DNA from: a bacterium | GTDB taxonomy: Bacteria; SZUA-182; DTGQ01 | DNA: 64,000 nt | Direction: 5' to 3' | NCBI GenBank assembly: GCA_023512255.1 | Contig: JAILZY010000004.1 | Location: 1-64,000, forward strand | Shown here: positions 17,771-25,708 of the stretch, one piece after another | Layout: the number at the start of each line of letters is the position of its first letter | How positions within the stretch are numbered: the stretch's first letter is position 1 | Translations under genes and position numbers: made by a program | The notes under the pieces: model-generated | Databases searched by the model: none | Told to the model about the DNA's origin: nothing | The model's input: the letters and a program-made list of their open reading frames with translations, nothing else

Positions 17771-19206
17771 TATTGGAAAAGAAGCATTGGCTCACTAAGA
17801 AAAAAGGAGCACTTCACCTTGTAGTCATAGCCACCTTCCTTTTTCTGCTGGTCTTTTGGCTTGTAGTGCTGCCTCCCTATCTTAAGAGCAAGGCCTTGGC
17901 TCAGCAGTCTATGGTCAAAGTCGGGCCAGATGAGCCGAAGGAGCAGACTGAAAAGAGCGCCCCCTCCACTCCTATTATTATCCTGGACAATGATATCTCT
18001 GGCAATAATATCTGCGGTCTGTATATTAAGGGGAGCCGGGTTTTGGTTGAAAAATGTCGAATTTACCAAAATGGTAATGCAGGTCTGGTTGTAGATGATG
18101 ATGCCCAGGCTCTCATTCAGGACAGCCAAATATTTCGTCAGCAGGGTGCAGGGATCATGGTCATGGGGGAAGGTTCATCAAGGGTAGCTGTCAGCGGAAG
18201 TCGAATCTATCTGAACAAAATGGCCGGTGTGCAATTAGGGGGCAAGGAGCGAATCAAGGTGGTAGCTAGAGAAAGTTTCAGAAAAAACCCATCAGCTATC
18301 CTTGCTAAGGAAAAAGCCCGGCCCAAAGAGGGAAATGTCATTAGCGCAAAGATCCATAACAGCCGGATTTTTCGCAATGGCGAAAGCGGCATAAAATGCC
18401 AGTCCGAATATCCGAATCAGTCTATTCATCTGAACGCGGCCAAAAATAAAATCTTTCAAAACCGCAAAGGAGGCATTTTTTTGGCCAATGCGGCTAAGGT
18501 AATTTTGCATGACAACGCGATCTGTGATAACCGCAAGGCTGGAGTTTCAGCCAATCATACCTTGGCTAACTCTTTTCCCCAGGTTGATATCTACCGAAAT
18601 ATTATCCGGGGGAATGAAGAGGCTGGGCTTGAGATCATCGCTGCCAGGTGTGGCTCGGTTGGTGTGTGCAATAACTTGATCTTAAATAACGGCGGATCAG
18701 GAATTCGCTTCAAGATTACACCCATGAGGATCGCGAATAATACCATTGTCTCAAATGGCCGTCTTACTGAAGGCTCAGGCATTGATCAAGAGGGGAAAAA
18801 CACTCCATTTATTGTTAACAATATTCTGGCCTATAATATGAAAACCGGTCTCAATGTGGCCAAGATAAAGGGGTGTTCGTATAACCTACTCTTTGCCAAT
18901 GGCGGATCAGGCACCTGCTGCGATGATTGTACATCCTCCAGCAAACTGATTGAGAGCAAGCAACTAGGGGGACACAGCCGAAGGAGGGGAGATTTGATCT
19001 GCGATCCGCTGTTCAAAAATCCGGATAGGTTTGATTACCGACTCAGAGAATGGTCTCCAGCCATCGACGCTGGCCTCCCCTCTGCTGAGTTTTTTGACTC
19101 ACCCGGCGGTCTCCCATCGCAGGGAGGTAAGCGCAATGACCTTGGGATGACAGGGGGGCCGCTGGCTGTCTGCTGGGATCCGAATGATCTTGCTTTGGAT
19201 AAATGA
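17767..19206 (+). CDS. Membrane-anchored right-handed parallel beta-helix protein
   Basis: 479 aa from ATG 17767, which overlaps the previous stop (ATGA); the track start is 21 bp earlier. A single hydrophobic helix at residues about 18-40 anchors it. The rest is PbH1-type repeats of the form N-x-I-x-x-N-x-x-G (DNDISGNNICGL, NNLILNNGGSGI, and so on). Near the C-terminus is CDPLFKNP..DYRL..SPAIDAG, a block that often ends such proteins. These folds bind or cut polysaccharides, but no catalytic triad is evident. It is likely co-translated with the TPR/barrel protein, so both may serve one cell-surface process. Confidence 0.8.
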   Translation: MILEKKHWLTKKKGALHLVVIATFLFLLVFWLVVLPPYLKSKALAQQSMVKVGPDEPKEQTEKSAPSTPIIILDNDISGNNICGLYIKGSRVLVEKCRIYQNGNAGLVVDDDAQALIQDSQIFRQQGAGIMVMGEGSSRVAVSGSRIYLNKMAGVQLGGKERIKVVARESFRKNPSAILAKEKARPKEGNVISAKIHNSRIFRNGESGIKCQSEYPNQSIHLNAAKNKIFQNRKGGIFLANAAKVILHDNAICDNRKAGVSANHTLANSFPQVDIYRNIIRGNEEAGLEIIAARCGSVGVCNNLILNNGGSGIRFKITPMRIANNTIVSNGRLTEGSGIDQEGKNTPFIVNNILAYNMKTGLNVAKIKGCSYNLLFANGGSGTCCDDCTSSSKLIESKQLGGHSRRRGDLICDPLFKNPDRFDYRLREWSPAIDAGLPSAEFFDSPGGLPSQGGKRNDLGMTGGPLAVCWDPNDLALDK

Positions 19207-19213
19207 GCCTATC

Positions 19214-21220
19214 TCATGGCGAGAGCATCTCAACCGCCTTATCCAAAGCTGCATGGTTGCCCATCATTACCAGAATATCCCCAGAATTGATGACCGTGTC
19301 AGAGCCAGGGCTTGCAATCGGCTCACTCCCCCTGATAATGGCGATTACGGTAACCCCTGTTTTTAGACGCAGGGCAAGCTCACCCAAGCTCTTGCCAACC
19401 GCAGCAGACTCAGGAAGCACCAGGAAGGTCTCGGTCAGGGTTTCAGCAATTAGATGTTGAATATTTTTAAATCTCATATCAGGGAGTTTTAGTCCACGGA
19501 GCATACTGTAGCCTTCCTGCCGAATGAGCTGAACCTGAAGCTCGATCATATTGCGGGGGATATGGTATTGCCGCAAAACATGAGCAAAGATTTCTATTGA
19601 AGTTTCAAATTCTTCTGCAATTACTTGACTGGCCCCTAAGTTGTACAGCTCTTCAATCTCTGCCACTAAGCGAGTTCGGACCAGGAGAAAAATTTCAGGG
19701 TTCAAACGCCGGATCAGCCAGACGACCCTTCGGCTCATGGCAGGGTCTGAGATGGCCACTACGGCTACCCGAGCTCTGGGGATGCCAAGGCGCTCTAGGA
19801 TCTCGCTACTGCTTGCATCAGCATAGAAAATAGGGTGCCCCTTCGCTTTTCCCCGACGGACATTCAGGATATCCAAATCCACAATTAGGTAAGGAATTGC
19901 CGTTGCCTCCAAAACCTTAGCCAGGTTGCGGCCATTTTCTCCATAGCCGGCAATGACTACATGATCCTGCCAGGGGTAGTTTTCCTCATCGAGCGAGCCG
20001 AATTGAGATTTTACTCCCAGGATGGCATCCAGCCAGGTAGAAAATGGCTGCAAGTAAAAGCCCACTTTCGGCGCCAGGTGTATAAGGAAGGGAGCAGCCA
20101 TCATGCTAATGATAGCTGAGGCGAGAAACTGCTGGTAGGTATCGGGAGAGAGCAAATGATAAGCAAGTCCTGTTTGAGCCAGAAGGAGGGAGAATTCACC
20201 AATCTGGGCTAGCCCCAGAGAGGCGTTAATTGCCGGACGCGTGGGCAGCCGAAGCAGTAGAGCAGTGATAAAGGCCGCCACTATTTTACTTGTGAAAATA
20301 AGAGCCACCAGACCCAGCACCAGCCAGGGATTGTTCAGAATGGTTTTGAGATCGGCTAACATGCCGATTGAAATAAAGAAAAGGCCGGCAAAGCTGTCCC
20401 TTAGGGGGAGTACATTGGCTAGGGCCTGAAAGCTATATTCAGATTCGGATAGCAGCAGTCCGGCAATAAATGCCCCAAGGGCCAGTGAAAGGCCAAGCCG
20501 TGAGGTCAACCAAGCAGTACCCAGACAGAGCAAAATAATGAATAGGGTAAAAATTTCCTGACTTTTCATCCGCACGATATGATCAATTACTCGCGGCAGA
20601 AGAAACCTGGCCGAGATTACAATCGCACTCATGGCGGCTAACCCTATAAGCAGAGGTGAGATGATCCCAACCCATGATTGTTGACTTCCTGGTGCGGCCA
20701 GAACCGGAGTCAGTAGCATCATGGGGACAATGCATAGATCCTGGAACAGGAGAACCCCAAGAGCGAAATTCCCATGAAGGGTGGCCAGCTCTCCCCTGCT
20801 TCCATACACCTTTAGGACAATAGCCGTGCTGCTCAGAGAGAAAAGAAAGCCAAATAAAATCGCCTCCTGCACTCTATGGCCAGCTAAATAGGCTATTTCG
20901 GTCACCAGGGTGGAAGTCAACAGCACCTGGAGCCCTCCGCCCATGATGATTGCCCGCTGGATTTCCCTCAGCCGATTGAGAGAAAATTCCAAACCAATGG
21001 TAAACAGGAGTAGAACAACTCCAATTTCAGCCAGAATTTCTATTTGTTGAACCTCTTGGATAAATCCCAAAACCGATGGGCCGATAATGACCCCAGCCAA
21101 TAAAAAGCCAACCACTGAGGGCATATGGATTAGGTTGACTAAATTAACCGTTAAAATGGCTACGGCTAGAATCAGAATCAGATCCAGTAATATCGGTATC
21201 TGAGGGGTTGTTGAGCTCAT
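19214..21220 (-). CDS. CPA2 monovalent cation:proton antiporter with TrkA-N and TrkA-C domains (Kef type)
   Basis: 668 aa. The first 390 residues hold about 12 membrane helices of the Na+/H+ exchanger fold, with VGFLLAGVIIGPSVLG and GAFIAGLLLSES. Residues about 415-540 are a Rossmann TrkA-N/RCK domain (VIAGYGENGRNLAKVLE, a GxGxxG pattern). Residues 575-660 are a TrkA-C domain (VGKSLGELALRLKTGVTVIAI). It probably exports K+ or Na+ in response to a nucleotide or thiol signal. It converges on the beta-helix gene with 7 bp between stops. Confidence 0.92.
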   Translation of the reverse strand: MSSTTPQIPILLDLILILAVAILTVNLVNLIHMPSVVGFLLAGVIIGPSVLGFIQEVQQIEILAEIGVVLLLFTIGLEFSLNRLREIQRAIIMGGGLQVLLTSTLVTEIAYLAGHRVQEAILFGFLFSLSSTAIVLKVYGSRGELATLHGNFALGVLLFQDLCIVPMMLLTPVLAAPGSQQSWVGIISPLLIGLAAMSAIVISARFLLPRVIDHIVRMKSQEIFTLFIILLCLGTAWLTSRLGLSLALGAFIAGLLLSESEYSFQALANVLPLRDSFAGLFFISIGMLADLKTILNNPWLVLGLVALIFTSKIVAAFITALLLRLPTRPAINASLGLAQIGEFSLLLAQTGLAYHLLSPDTYQQFLASAIISMMAAPFLIHLAPKVGFYLQPFSTWLDAILGVKSQFGSLDEENYPWQDHVVIAGYGENGRNLAKVLEATAIPYLIVDLDILNVRRGKAKGHPIFYADASSSEILERLGIPRARVAVVAISDPAMSRRVVWLIRRLNPEIFLLVRTRLVAEIEELYNLGASQVIAEEFETSIEIFAHVLRQYHIPRNMIELQVQLIRQEGYSMLRGLKLPDMRFKNIQHLIAETLTETFLVLPESAAVGKSLGELALRLKTGVTVIAIIRGSEPIASPGSDTVINSGDILVMMGNHAALDKAVEMLSP

Positions 21221-21289
21221 AGGAAGATGCCTCTGGATTATAAATCGCCAGATTACGAATTACTCTAAAAATTACTCTACTATACCATC

Positions 21290-21350
21290 ATTTCATCGTA
21301 TTGTCTCATCTAAAATTATACTGCTATTTCGTTGTATTGTCTCATCTAAA
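21290..21350 (+). repeat. 25-bp direct repeat, 36-bp period
   Basis: ATTTCATCGTATTGTCTCAT... at 21290-21314 and ATTTCGTTGTATTGTCTCAT... at 21326-21350 differ by two bases. They lie 70 bp upstream of the antiporter start and may be operator sites or a duplicated segment. Confidence 0.8.
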
Positions 21351-21402
21351 GATCACTTTAGATAATTTTCTAGATATTCCCCACAATCCCCACCTCACTC
21401 GT

Positions 21403-21490
21403 CCTTCTCATCGCCGGGGTAGGCTCTCACTGATCAGGCGCTCCAAAATCAGCCTGGCCTCTCGCCCTCCCCATCGCGGTGGTAGGCTGG
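21403..21490. repeat. Two diverged G/C-rich repeats, 63-bp spacing
   Basis: CATCGCCGGGGTAGGCT near 21409 and CATCGCGGTGGTAGGCT near 21472 match at most positions. Their form, C-rich then CG then GGGT-GGC, resembles the repeat cluster at 37.6-37.8 kb, and the spacing is nearly the same. Confidence 0.5.
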
Positions 21491-21556
21491 AAGGGAAATT
21501 TTGTCGCTTTTCAGCAAGGAAGTAGGCGAGAAGAAGAAGAGAGCAGGATTTTGCGG

Positions 21557-21585
21557 TTGACGGAAATCCCCTATTACAATACAAT
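21557..21585 (+). promoter_or_regulatory. Sigma70-type promoter for the ABC-F gene
   Basis: TTGACG (5 of 6) at 21557-21562, 17-bp spacer, TACAAT (5 of 6) at 21580-21585. The leader to the ATG at 21684 would be about 90 nt. Confidence 0.6.
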
Positions 21586-21683
21586 GTATTTCAAAACCAT
21601 ATCTTGAGGTAAGGTAAGGTTAAGAGAACAAAGAGCCGGCAGAATTTAGCCTGGCAGCAAGTCGATCAAATCTAAGCTTAACC

Positions 21684-23663
21684 ATGTTGGCTTTAAAAAA
21701 GGTATCAAAACAGTTTGGCCCCAAATTGCTATTTCAGGATGCAGACCTTCAGGTCAGCCTGAATGACCGCATCGGCCTGATCGGACCAAACGGGGCGGGA
21801 AAGACCACTATCTTTTCGCTTATTCTGGGCGAGCAGACCCCGGATTCCGGACAGATCGAAAAAAATAAGAATATGGTGATTGGCTGCCTTAGGCAAGAGG
21901 TGTTGGAAGACACCTCACGTCCTTTGCTTCAAGAGGCCATTGATATCTGTCCTCATCTAAAACGGCTGAGGGAGCGGATTGACCTTTTGCAAGAAGAGAT
22001 AGCCCAGGAGAAAGACCCTCGGAAAATTCAGGATTATGTCCAGAAAATCGGCGAATATCAAGCTGAATTTGAAGCCCGCGGCGGCTATGACCTAGAGTAT
22101 CAGGCCAAACGCATTTTGTTTGGTCTGGGGTTCCGGGATGAGGACCTAAGGCGGCCAATCAGCGAATTCAGTGGAGGGTGGCGGATGCGGGTTTGTCTGG
22201 CCAAACTGCTTCTTCAAGAGCCTGACCTGCTGCTGCTGGATGAGCCTACAAACCACCTGGACCTAGAATCGATCATTTGGCTGGAGGAGTTTCTCAAGGG
22301 ATATCAGGGGGCCATAATTTTGATTTCCCATGACCGGAAATTCCTCAATAATGTCGTTACCAGGATTGTGGAGATCGATCAGAAGACACTCCAACACTAT
22401 ACGGGAAACTACGATGATTTTCTTGCCCAAAAGCAGGCCAGGCAGGAAATTCTTGAGTCTTCTTACCGCAATCAGCAAAAAAAAATCGAAGCCACTGAGC
22501 GATTTATCGAGCGATTCCGCTACAAGGCCACCAAAGCTCGACAGGTACAAAGCAGGATCAAGACCCTGGAGAAAATGGAAAAGATTGAGCTTGGCCAAAC
22601 AGCCAGCCGATTTTCTATTACCATTCCCACTCCTGCTGCCTCAGGGAAGGAGGTTTTGCGACTAAAAAATGTGCACAAGCAGTATGGAAATCGGACCGTG
22701 TATCATGGTCTGAACCTGACTGTCCAGCGTGGGGATCGGATTGCCCTGGTTGGCCCTAATGGATCTGGGAAATCCACCCTGCTCAAAATAATGGCTGGAG
22801 TGCTCGAAGTAGAAGGGGGTGAGGTAGTGGTGGGCTATAATGTTACCAGAGCTTACTTTGCCCAGCACCAGCTTGAAATCCTCAACCCAAATAATACGGT
22901 TCTTGAAGAGATTGCTCCCTGTTTTGGCCCAGATTCTCCTCTCTCTGCCCGTTCTTTTCTAGGGGCGTTTCTGTTTCGGGGAGATGATGTGTTTAAAAAA
23001 GTGGCTGTCCTGAGCGGAGGTGAGAAAAGCCGTCTGGTTCTGGCCAAGCTGATCGCCCAAAAGCCTAACTTCCTCCTGCTGGATGAGCCTACCAATCATC
23101 TTGACATCCCGTCCCTGGATTGTCTCCAAGAAGCCCTGAGCCAGTATAGCGGCACCCTGTGCATGATTTCCCATGACCGTCTGTTCATCAATCGCCTGGC
23201 GAACAAAATCATCCATATTCAGGATGGACGCATTGAGGTTTTTCTGGGCAACTATGATGACTACCTTTATCAGATGGAGCAAAGGAAGGAAAAAATCGAC
23301 TTCTCATCTCCCCAGCGGCTTGATTTTCGCTCAGAACTTGACACTAGCAGCAGCAAAGAGGGAAGAGCTAAGAGCAGAGAGCAAAAGCGGCTTGAGGCAG
23401 AGAAAAGGAACCAGAAATTCCGCCTCCTTAATCCCCTTAGGAAAGAATCAGAGAGAGTGCAGGTGGAATTGAGTCTGATTATGGATAAGATGGACATGAT
23501 GAAGCGCTTGTTTGCCGATCCAACCTTCTACCAACAGCCTGAATTCTCAAAAAAACTATATGAATATAAAGAGCTTGAAGCCAAAAATGAAGAGCTAACT
23601 ACCCGCTGGGCTGAGCTTGAAGAGCAGATTGAGACTATTGAGCAGGAATTTGAGGAAAGATAG
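21684..23663 (+). CDS. ABC-F family ATPase
   Basis: 659 aa with two ATP-binding cassettes and no membrane helices. Walker A motifs are GPNGAGKTT and GPNGSGKST; signatures are FSGGWRMR and LSGGEKSR; Walker B regions are LLLLDEPTNHLDL and FLLLDEPTNHLDI. The 70-90 residue linker between cassettes (KIEATERFIERFRYKATKARQVQSRIK) and a charged coiled-coil C-terminal tail are ABC-F hallmarks (EttA, Uup and YheS group). These proteins act at the ribosome E-site or in antibiotic protection; the subgroup is not resolved here. Monocistronic with its own promoter and a hairpin after the stop. Confidence 0.93.
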   Translation: MLALKKVSKQFGPKLLFQDADLQVSLNDRIGLIGPNGAGKTTIFSLILGEQTPDSGQIEKNKNMVIGCLRQEVLEDTSRPLLQEAIDICPHLKRLRERIDLLQEEIAQEKDPRKIQDYVQKIGEYQAEFEARGGYDLEYQAKRILFGLGFRDEDLRRPISEFSGGWRMRVCLAKLLLQEPDLLLLDEPTNHLDLESIIWLEEFLKGYQGAIILISHDRKFLNNVVTRIVEIDQKTLQHYTGNYDDFLAQKQARQEILESSYRNQQKKIEATERFIERFRYKATKARQVQSRIKTLEKMEKIELGQTASRFSITIPTPAASGKEVLRLKNVHKQYGNRTVYHGLNLTVQRGDRIALVGPNGSGKSTLLKIMAGVLEVEGGEVVVGYNVTRAYFAQHQLEILNPNNTVLEEIAPCFGPDSPLSARSFLGAFLFRGDDVFKKVAVLSGGEKSRLVLAKLIAQKPNFLLLDEPTNHLDIPSLDCLQEALSQYSGTLCMISHDRLFINRLANKIIHIQDGRIEVFLGNYDDYLYQMEQRKEKIDFSSPQRLDFRSELDTSSSKEGRAKSREQKRLEAEKRNQKFRLLNPLRKESERVQVELSLIMDKMDMMKRLFADPTFYQQPEFSKKLYEYKELEAKNEELTTRWAELEEQIETIEQEFEER

Positions 23664-23673
23664 ACTGCCACAA

Positions 23674-23699
23674 GCTCAACCTCCCCCCAGAGGTTGAGC
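23674..23699 (+). terminator. Hairpin after the ABC-F gene
   Basis: Perfect 10-bp stem GCTCAACCTC / GAGGTTGAGC with a 6-nt loop, 10 nt after the stop. No U-run follows, so termination may be Rho-dependent or the stem may only stabilise the 3' end. Confidence 0.55.
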
Positions 23700-24161
23700 A
23701 AATCCCTTCCAAAAGAGAGTGGCGACGATCTCATGAGGTAGCTCAGGTTTCCTCCCTAGTCCTAAACGAGATGATACACATAATGCAAGATAACGGTTAT
23801 ATAATAGAGAATAAAAAGGAGCAACGGCGGCAAAAGATATCTAAACATATTCCTAATCCCTCATACACCTCAAAAAAATAAATACTTCCAAAACATTACC
23901 TTAATACTACTATCCCTCTTCCGAATTTTCCCCGATAAAACAAAAGCCACCTTTTACTTACTGGTGGCTGGGGGTAAAAAATAACATCGCTTGTCTAATT
24001 AAGCTTAAACAGACTATTTTTATTATAAACAAACTGATTTGTGAAAAGCAAGAAAAATTGATCCCCAGAGATTAAAAATTTTGGCCTAATCCTAATAAAG
24101 GATAAACCTACCAGTATAGACAATAATAATTCAATAAGAATTATAGAATAAGATTGCTATC
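23700..24161. other. Intergenic region, about 460 bp, no gene seen
   Basis: AT-rich sequence between the convergent ABC-F and histidine kinase genes. Apart from the minus-strand terminator near 23.95 kb I see a TATAAT at about 23798 with no good -35, and no credible coding frame. Confidence 0.6.
23936..23970 (-). terminator. Rho-independent terminator of the kinase gene
   Basis: On the minus strand AGCCACC pairs with GGTGGCT around an 11-nt loop and is followed by TTTGTTTT. It lies about 190 nt beyond the kinase stop. Confidence 0.65.
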
Positions 24162-25466
24162 CTAACGGCCTGCCACTGCTTCAATGTCAGGAGCTGCTTT
24201 GATCTCAGAGGGCGGGTTGGGATTTTTGGGAATAACAACGGTGAATTCACTCCCCTCACCAAGCTTGCTCTTCACCAGAATCGTTCCTCCGTACCATTGA
24301 ATTAGGCTGAGGGATGCAGAAAGCCCAAGCCCGATCCCTCCCTCCTGAAGTCGTTCTCTTTTCTCCGATGGCTGAGAAGGCTTTTGGTAGTGTTTGGTAG
24401 TAAAATGCGGGGTAAAGATCTTTTTCAAATTTTTGGCTGGGATTCCGCAGCCAGTATCCTGAACCTTGATCCAGACGTTTTGCTCATCCTGTCCGGTGGT
24501 AATCGTCAGCTCTTTGGTTGGAGAATCATACATAGCTTCGATAGCGTTTTTCAGCAGATTATCCAACACCTGAGAAAGGTGGCTGTAAATCACTTTCACC
24601 TTAGGAAGGTTTGGATCAAGGTGCTTTGAGAGTTTGATATTGTGCTTGAAATATAAATCCGACTGGAAAAACTCAAGCTCATCGAGCACGAGCTGATTTA
24701 TATCCAAAGGAGCAAGATATTCTTGGTGCTCTCGGTAAGATTTGGTCATGATGGTGTCAATAATGGCCGCGATCTTTTGGGCATTTTTTAAGATTACATT
24801 CACTTCGCTGATTCGCTTGTCGAGGTCTTCCTGCAGAGTCGGATTTTGTTCAACTTGCGGCATACTTTTAAGCTCTTTGAGCTTGGTAGCCAGATACTCA
24901 GCCCGGCTTGAGACTACAGCCAGCGGAGTGGAAAGATTATGGATAATGCCAGCCACCCGGCTGCCGATCGCGGCTTGCTTTTCGGCCTGGATGAGCCTCT
25001 GAGTGCGGTCCTCCAAGGCCTCCTCCAGCCGGCTTATGTACTGGGTAGTTTTTATCTTATTTTTGATCCGCTCTTCTGCCCGCTTTATAGCAGTAAAGAG
25101 CTGCTGGGGACGGATGGGTTTGGCCAAAAAATCCGCGGCCTGCAAGTGCATGGCCTCAATGGCCAGATCAGCCCGATCATAGGCAGTAATCATGATGACC
25201 TCGGTATCGGCATTAATTCGCCGTATTTTTTGCAGCAATTCCAACCCATCCATGTCAGGCATCATGATATCGGCCATTACAATCGGCGGGCGCTCCCTTT
25301 TAAAGTGCTGCAATCCCTCTTCAGCGCTCTGAGCCTTAATCACCTGATAGCCCTTCATCGACAACATCTCGCCGAGAGAGTGGAGAATGAATCGGTCATC
25401 ATCGATCAAAAGGATTTTTTTCTGTACTTTCGCTATCGGGCGAATAATATCCTGGGCAATAAGCAT
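24162..25466 (-). CDS. Hybrid sensor: receiver domain followed by histidine kinase
   Basis: 434 aa, soluble. Residues 17-130 are a receiver (IDDDRF pocket, phospho-acceptor Asp66 in MADIMMPD, KP at 117). A coiled coil at 140-165 leads to the HisKA dimerisation helix with His176 (GIIHNLSTPL). The HATPase domain shows LDNLLKNAIEAM (N box), DTGCGIP (G1) and GIGLGLSAS (G2). With the receiver at the N-terminus, an upstream kinase could control it. The sigma54 activator upstream on the same strand, 240 bp away, is the obvious target. Confidence 0.9.
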   Translation of the reverse strand: MLIAQDIIRPIAKVQKKILLIDDDRFILHSLGEMLSMKGYQVIKAQSAEEGLQHFKRERPPIVMADIMMPDMDGLELLQKIRRINADTEVIMITAYDRADLAIEAMHLQAADFLAKPIRPQQLFTAIKRAEERIKNKIKTTQYISRLEEALEDRTQRLIQAEKQAAIGSRVAGIIHNLSTPLAVVSSRAEYLATKLKELKSMPQVEQNPTLQEDLDKRISEVNVILKNAQKIAAIIDTIMTKSYREHQEYLAPLDINQLVLDELEFFQSDLYFKHNIKLSKHLDPNLPKVKVIYSHLSQVLDNLLKNAIEAMYDSPTKELTITTGQDEQNVWIKVQDTGCGIPAKNLKKIFTPHFTTKHYQKPSQPSEKRERLQEGGIGLGLSASLSLIQWYGGTILVKSKLGEGSEFTVVIPKNPNPPSEIKAAPDIEAVAGR

Positions 25467-25708
25467 AAATGTTTTCAGATCGCCGAATCAAGTTAAAAAA
25501 ATAGCCAATTGTACATAAAATTATAATATATTCATGCACACTTATTCGGCTTTTTTAGAAATTATCCAGGAATTAAAAGAGCTAAAAAGTATTTTTTACA
25601 CTCTGGCTGGTATAAAAAGATATTTATGCTAATTGGAGAAAAAGAGGCCTCAAGAGGAGGTATAAAAATATCCCTCCTCTTGAGCGGAAGATTTTTGTCG
25701 CTAGGATG

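Larger units (their letters stand above)
21221..21683. other. Intergenic region, 463 bp, with repeats and a promoter
   Basis: Non-coding stretch between the divergent antiporter and ABC-F genes. It contains a 25-bp direct repeat (21290-21350), a pair of C/G-rich repeats about 63 bp apart (21403-21490) and a promoter at 21557-21585, all listed separately. The short ORF in the track here has no family features. Confidence 0.7.
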
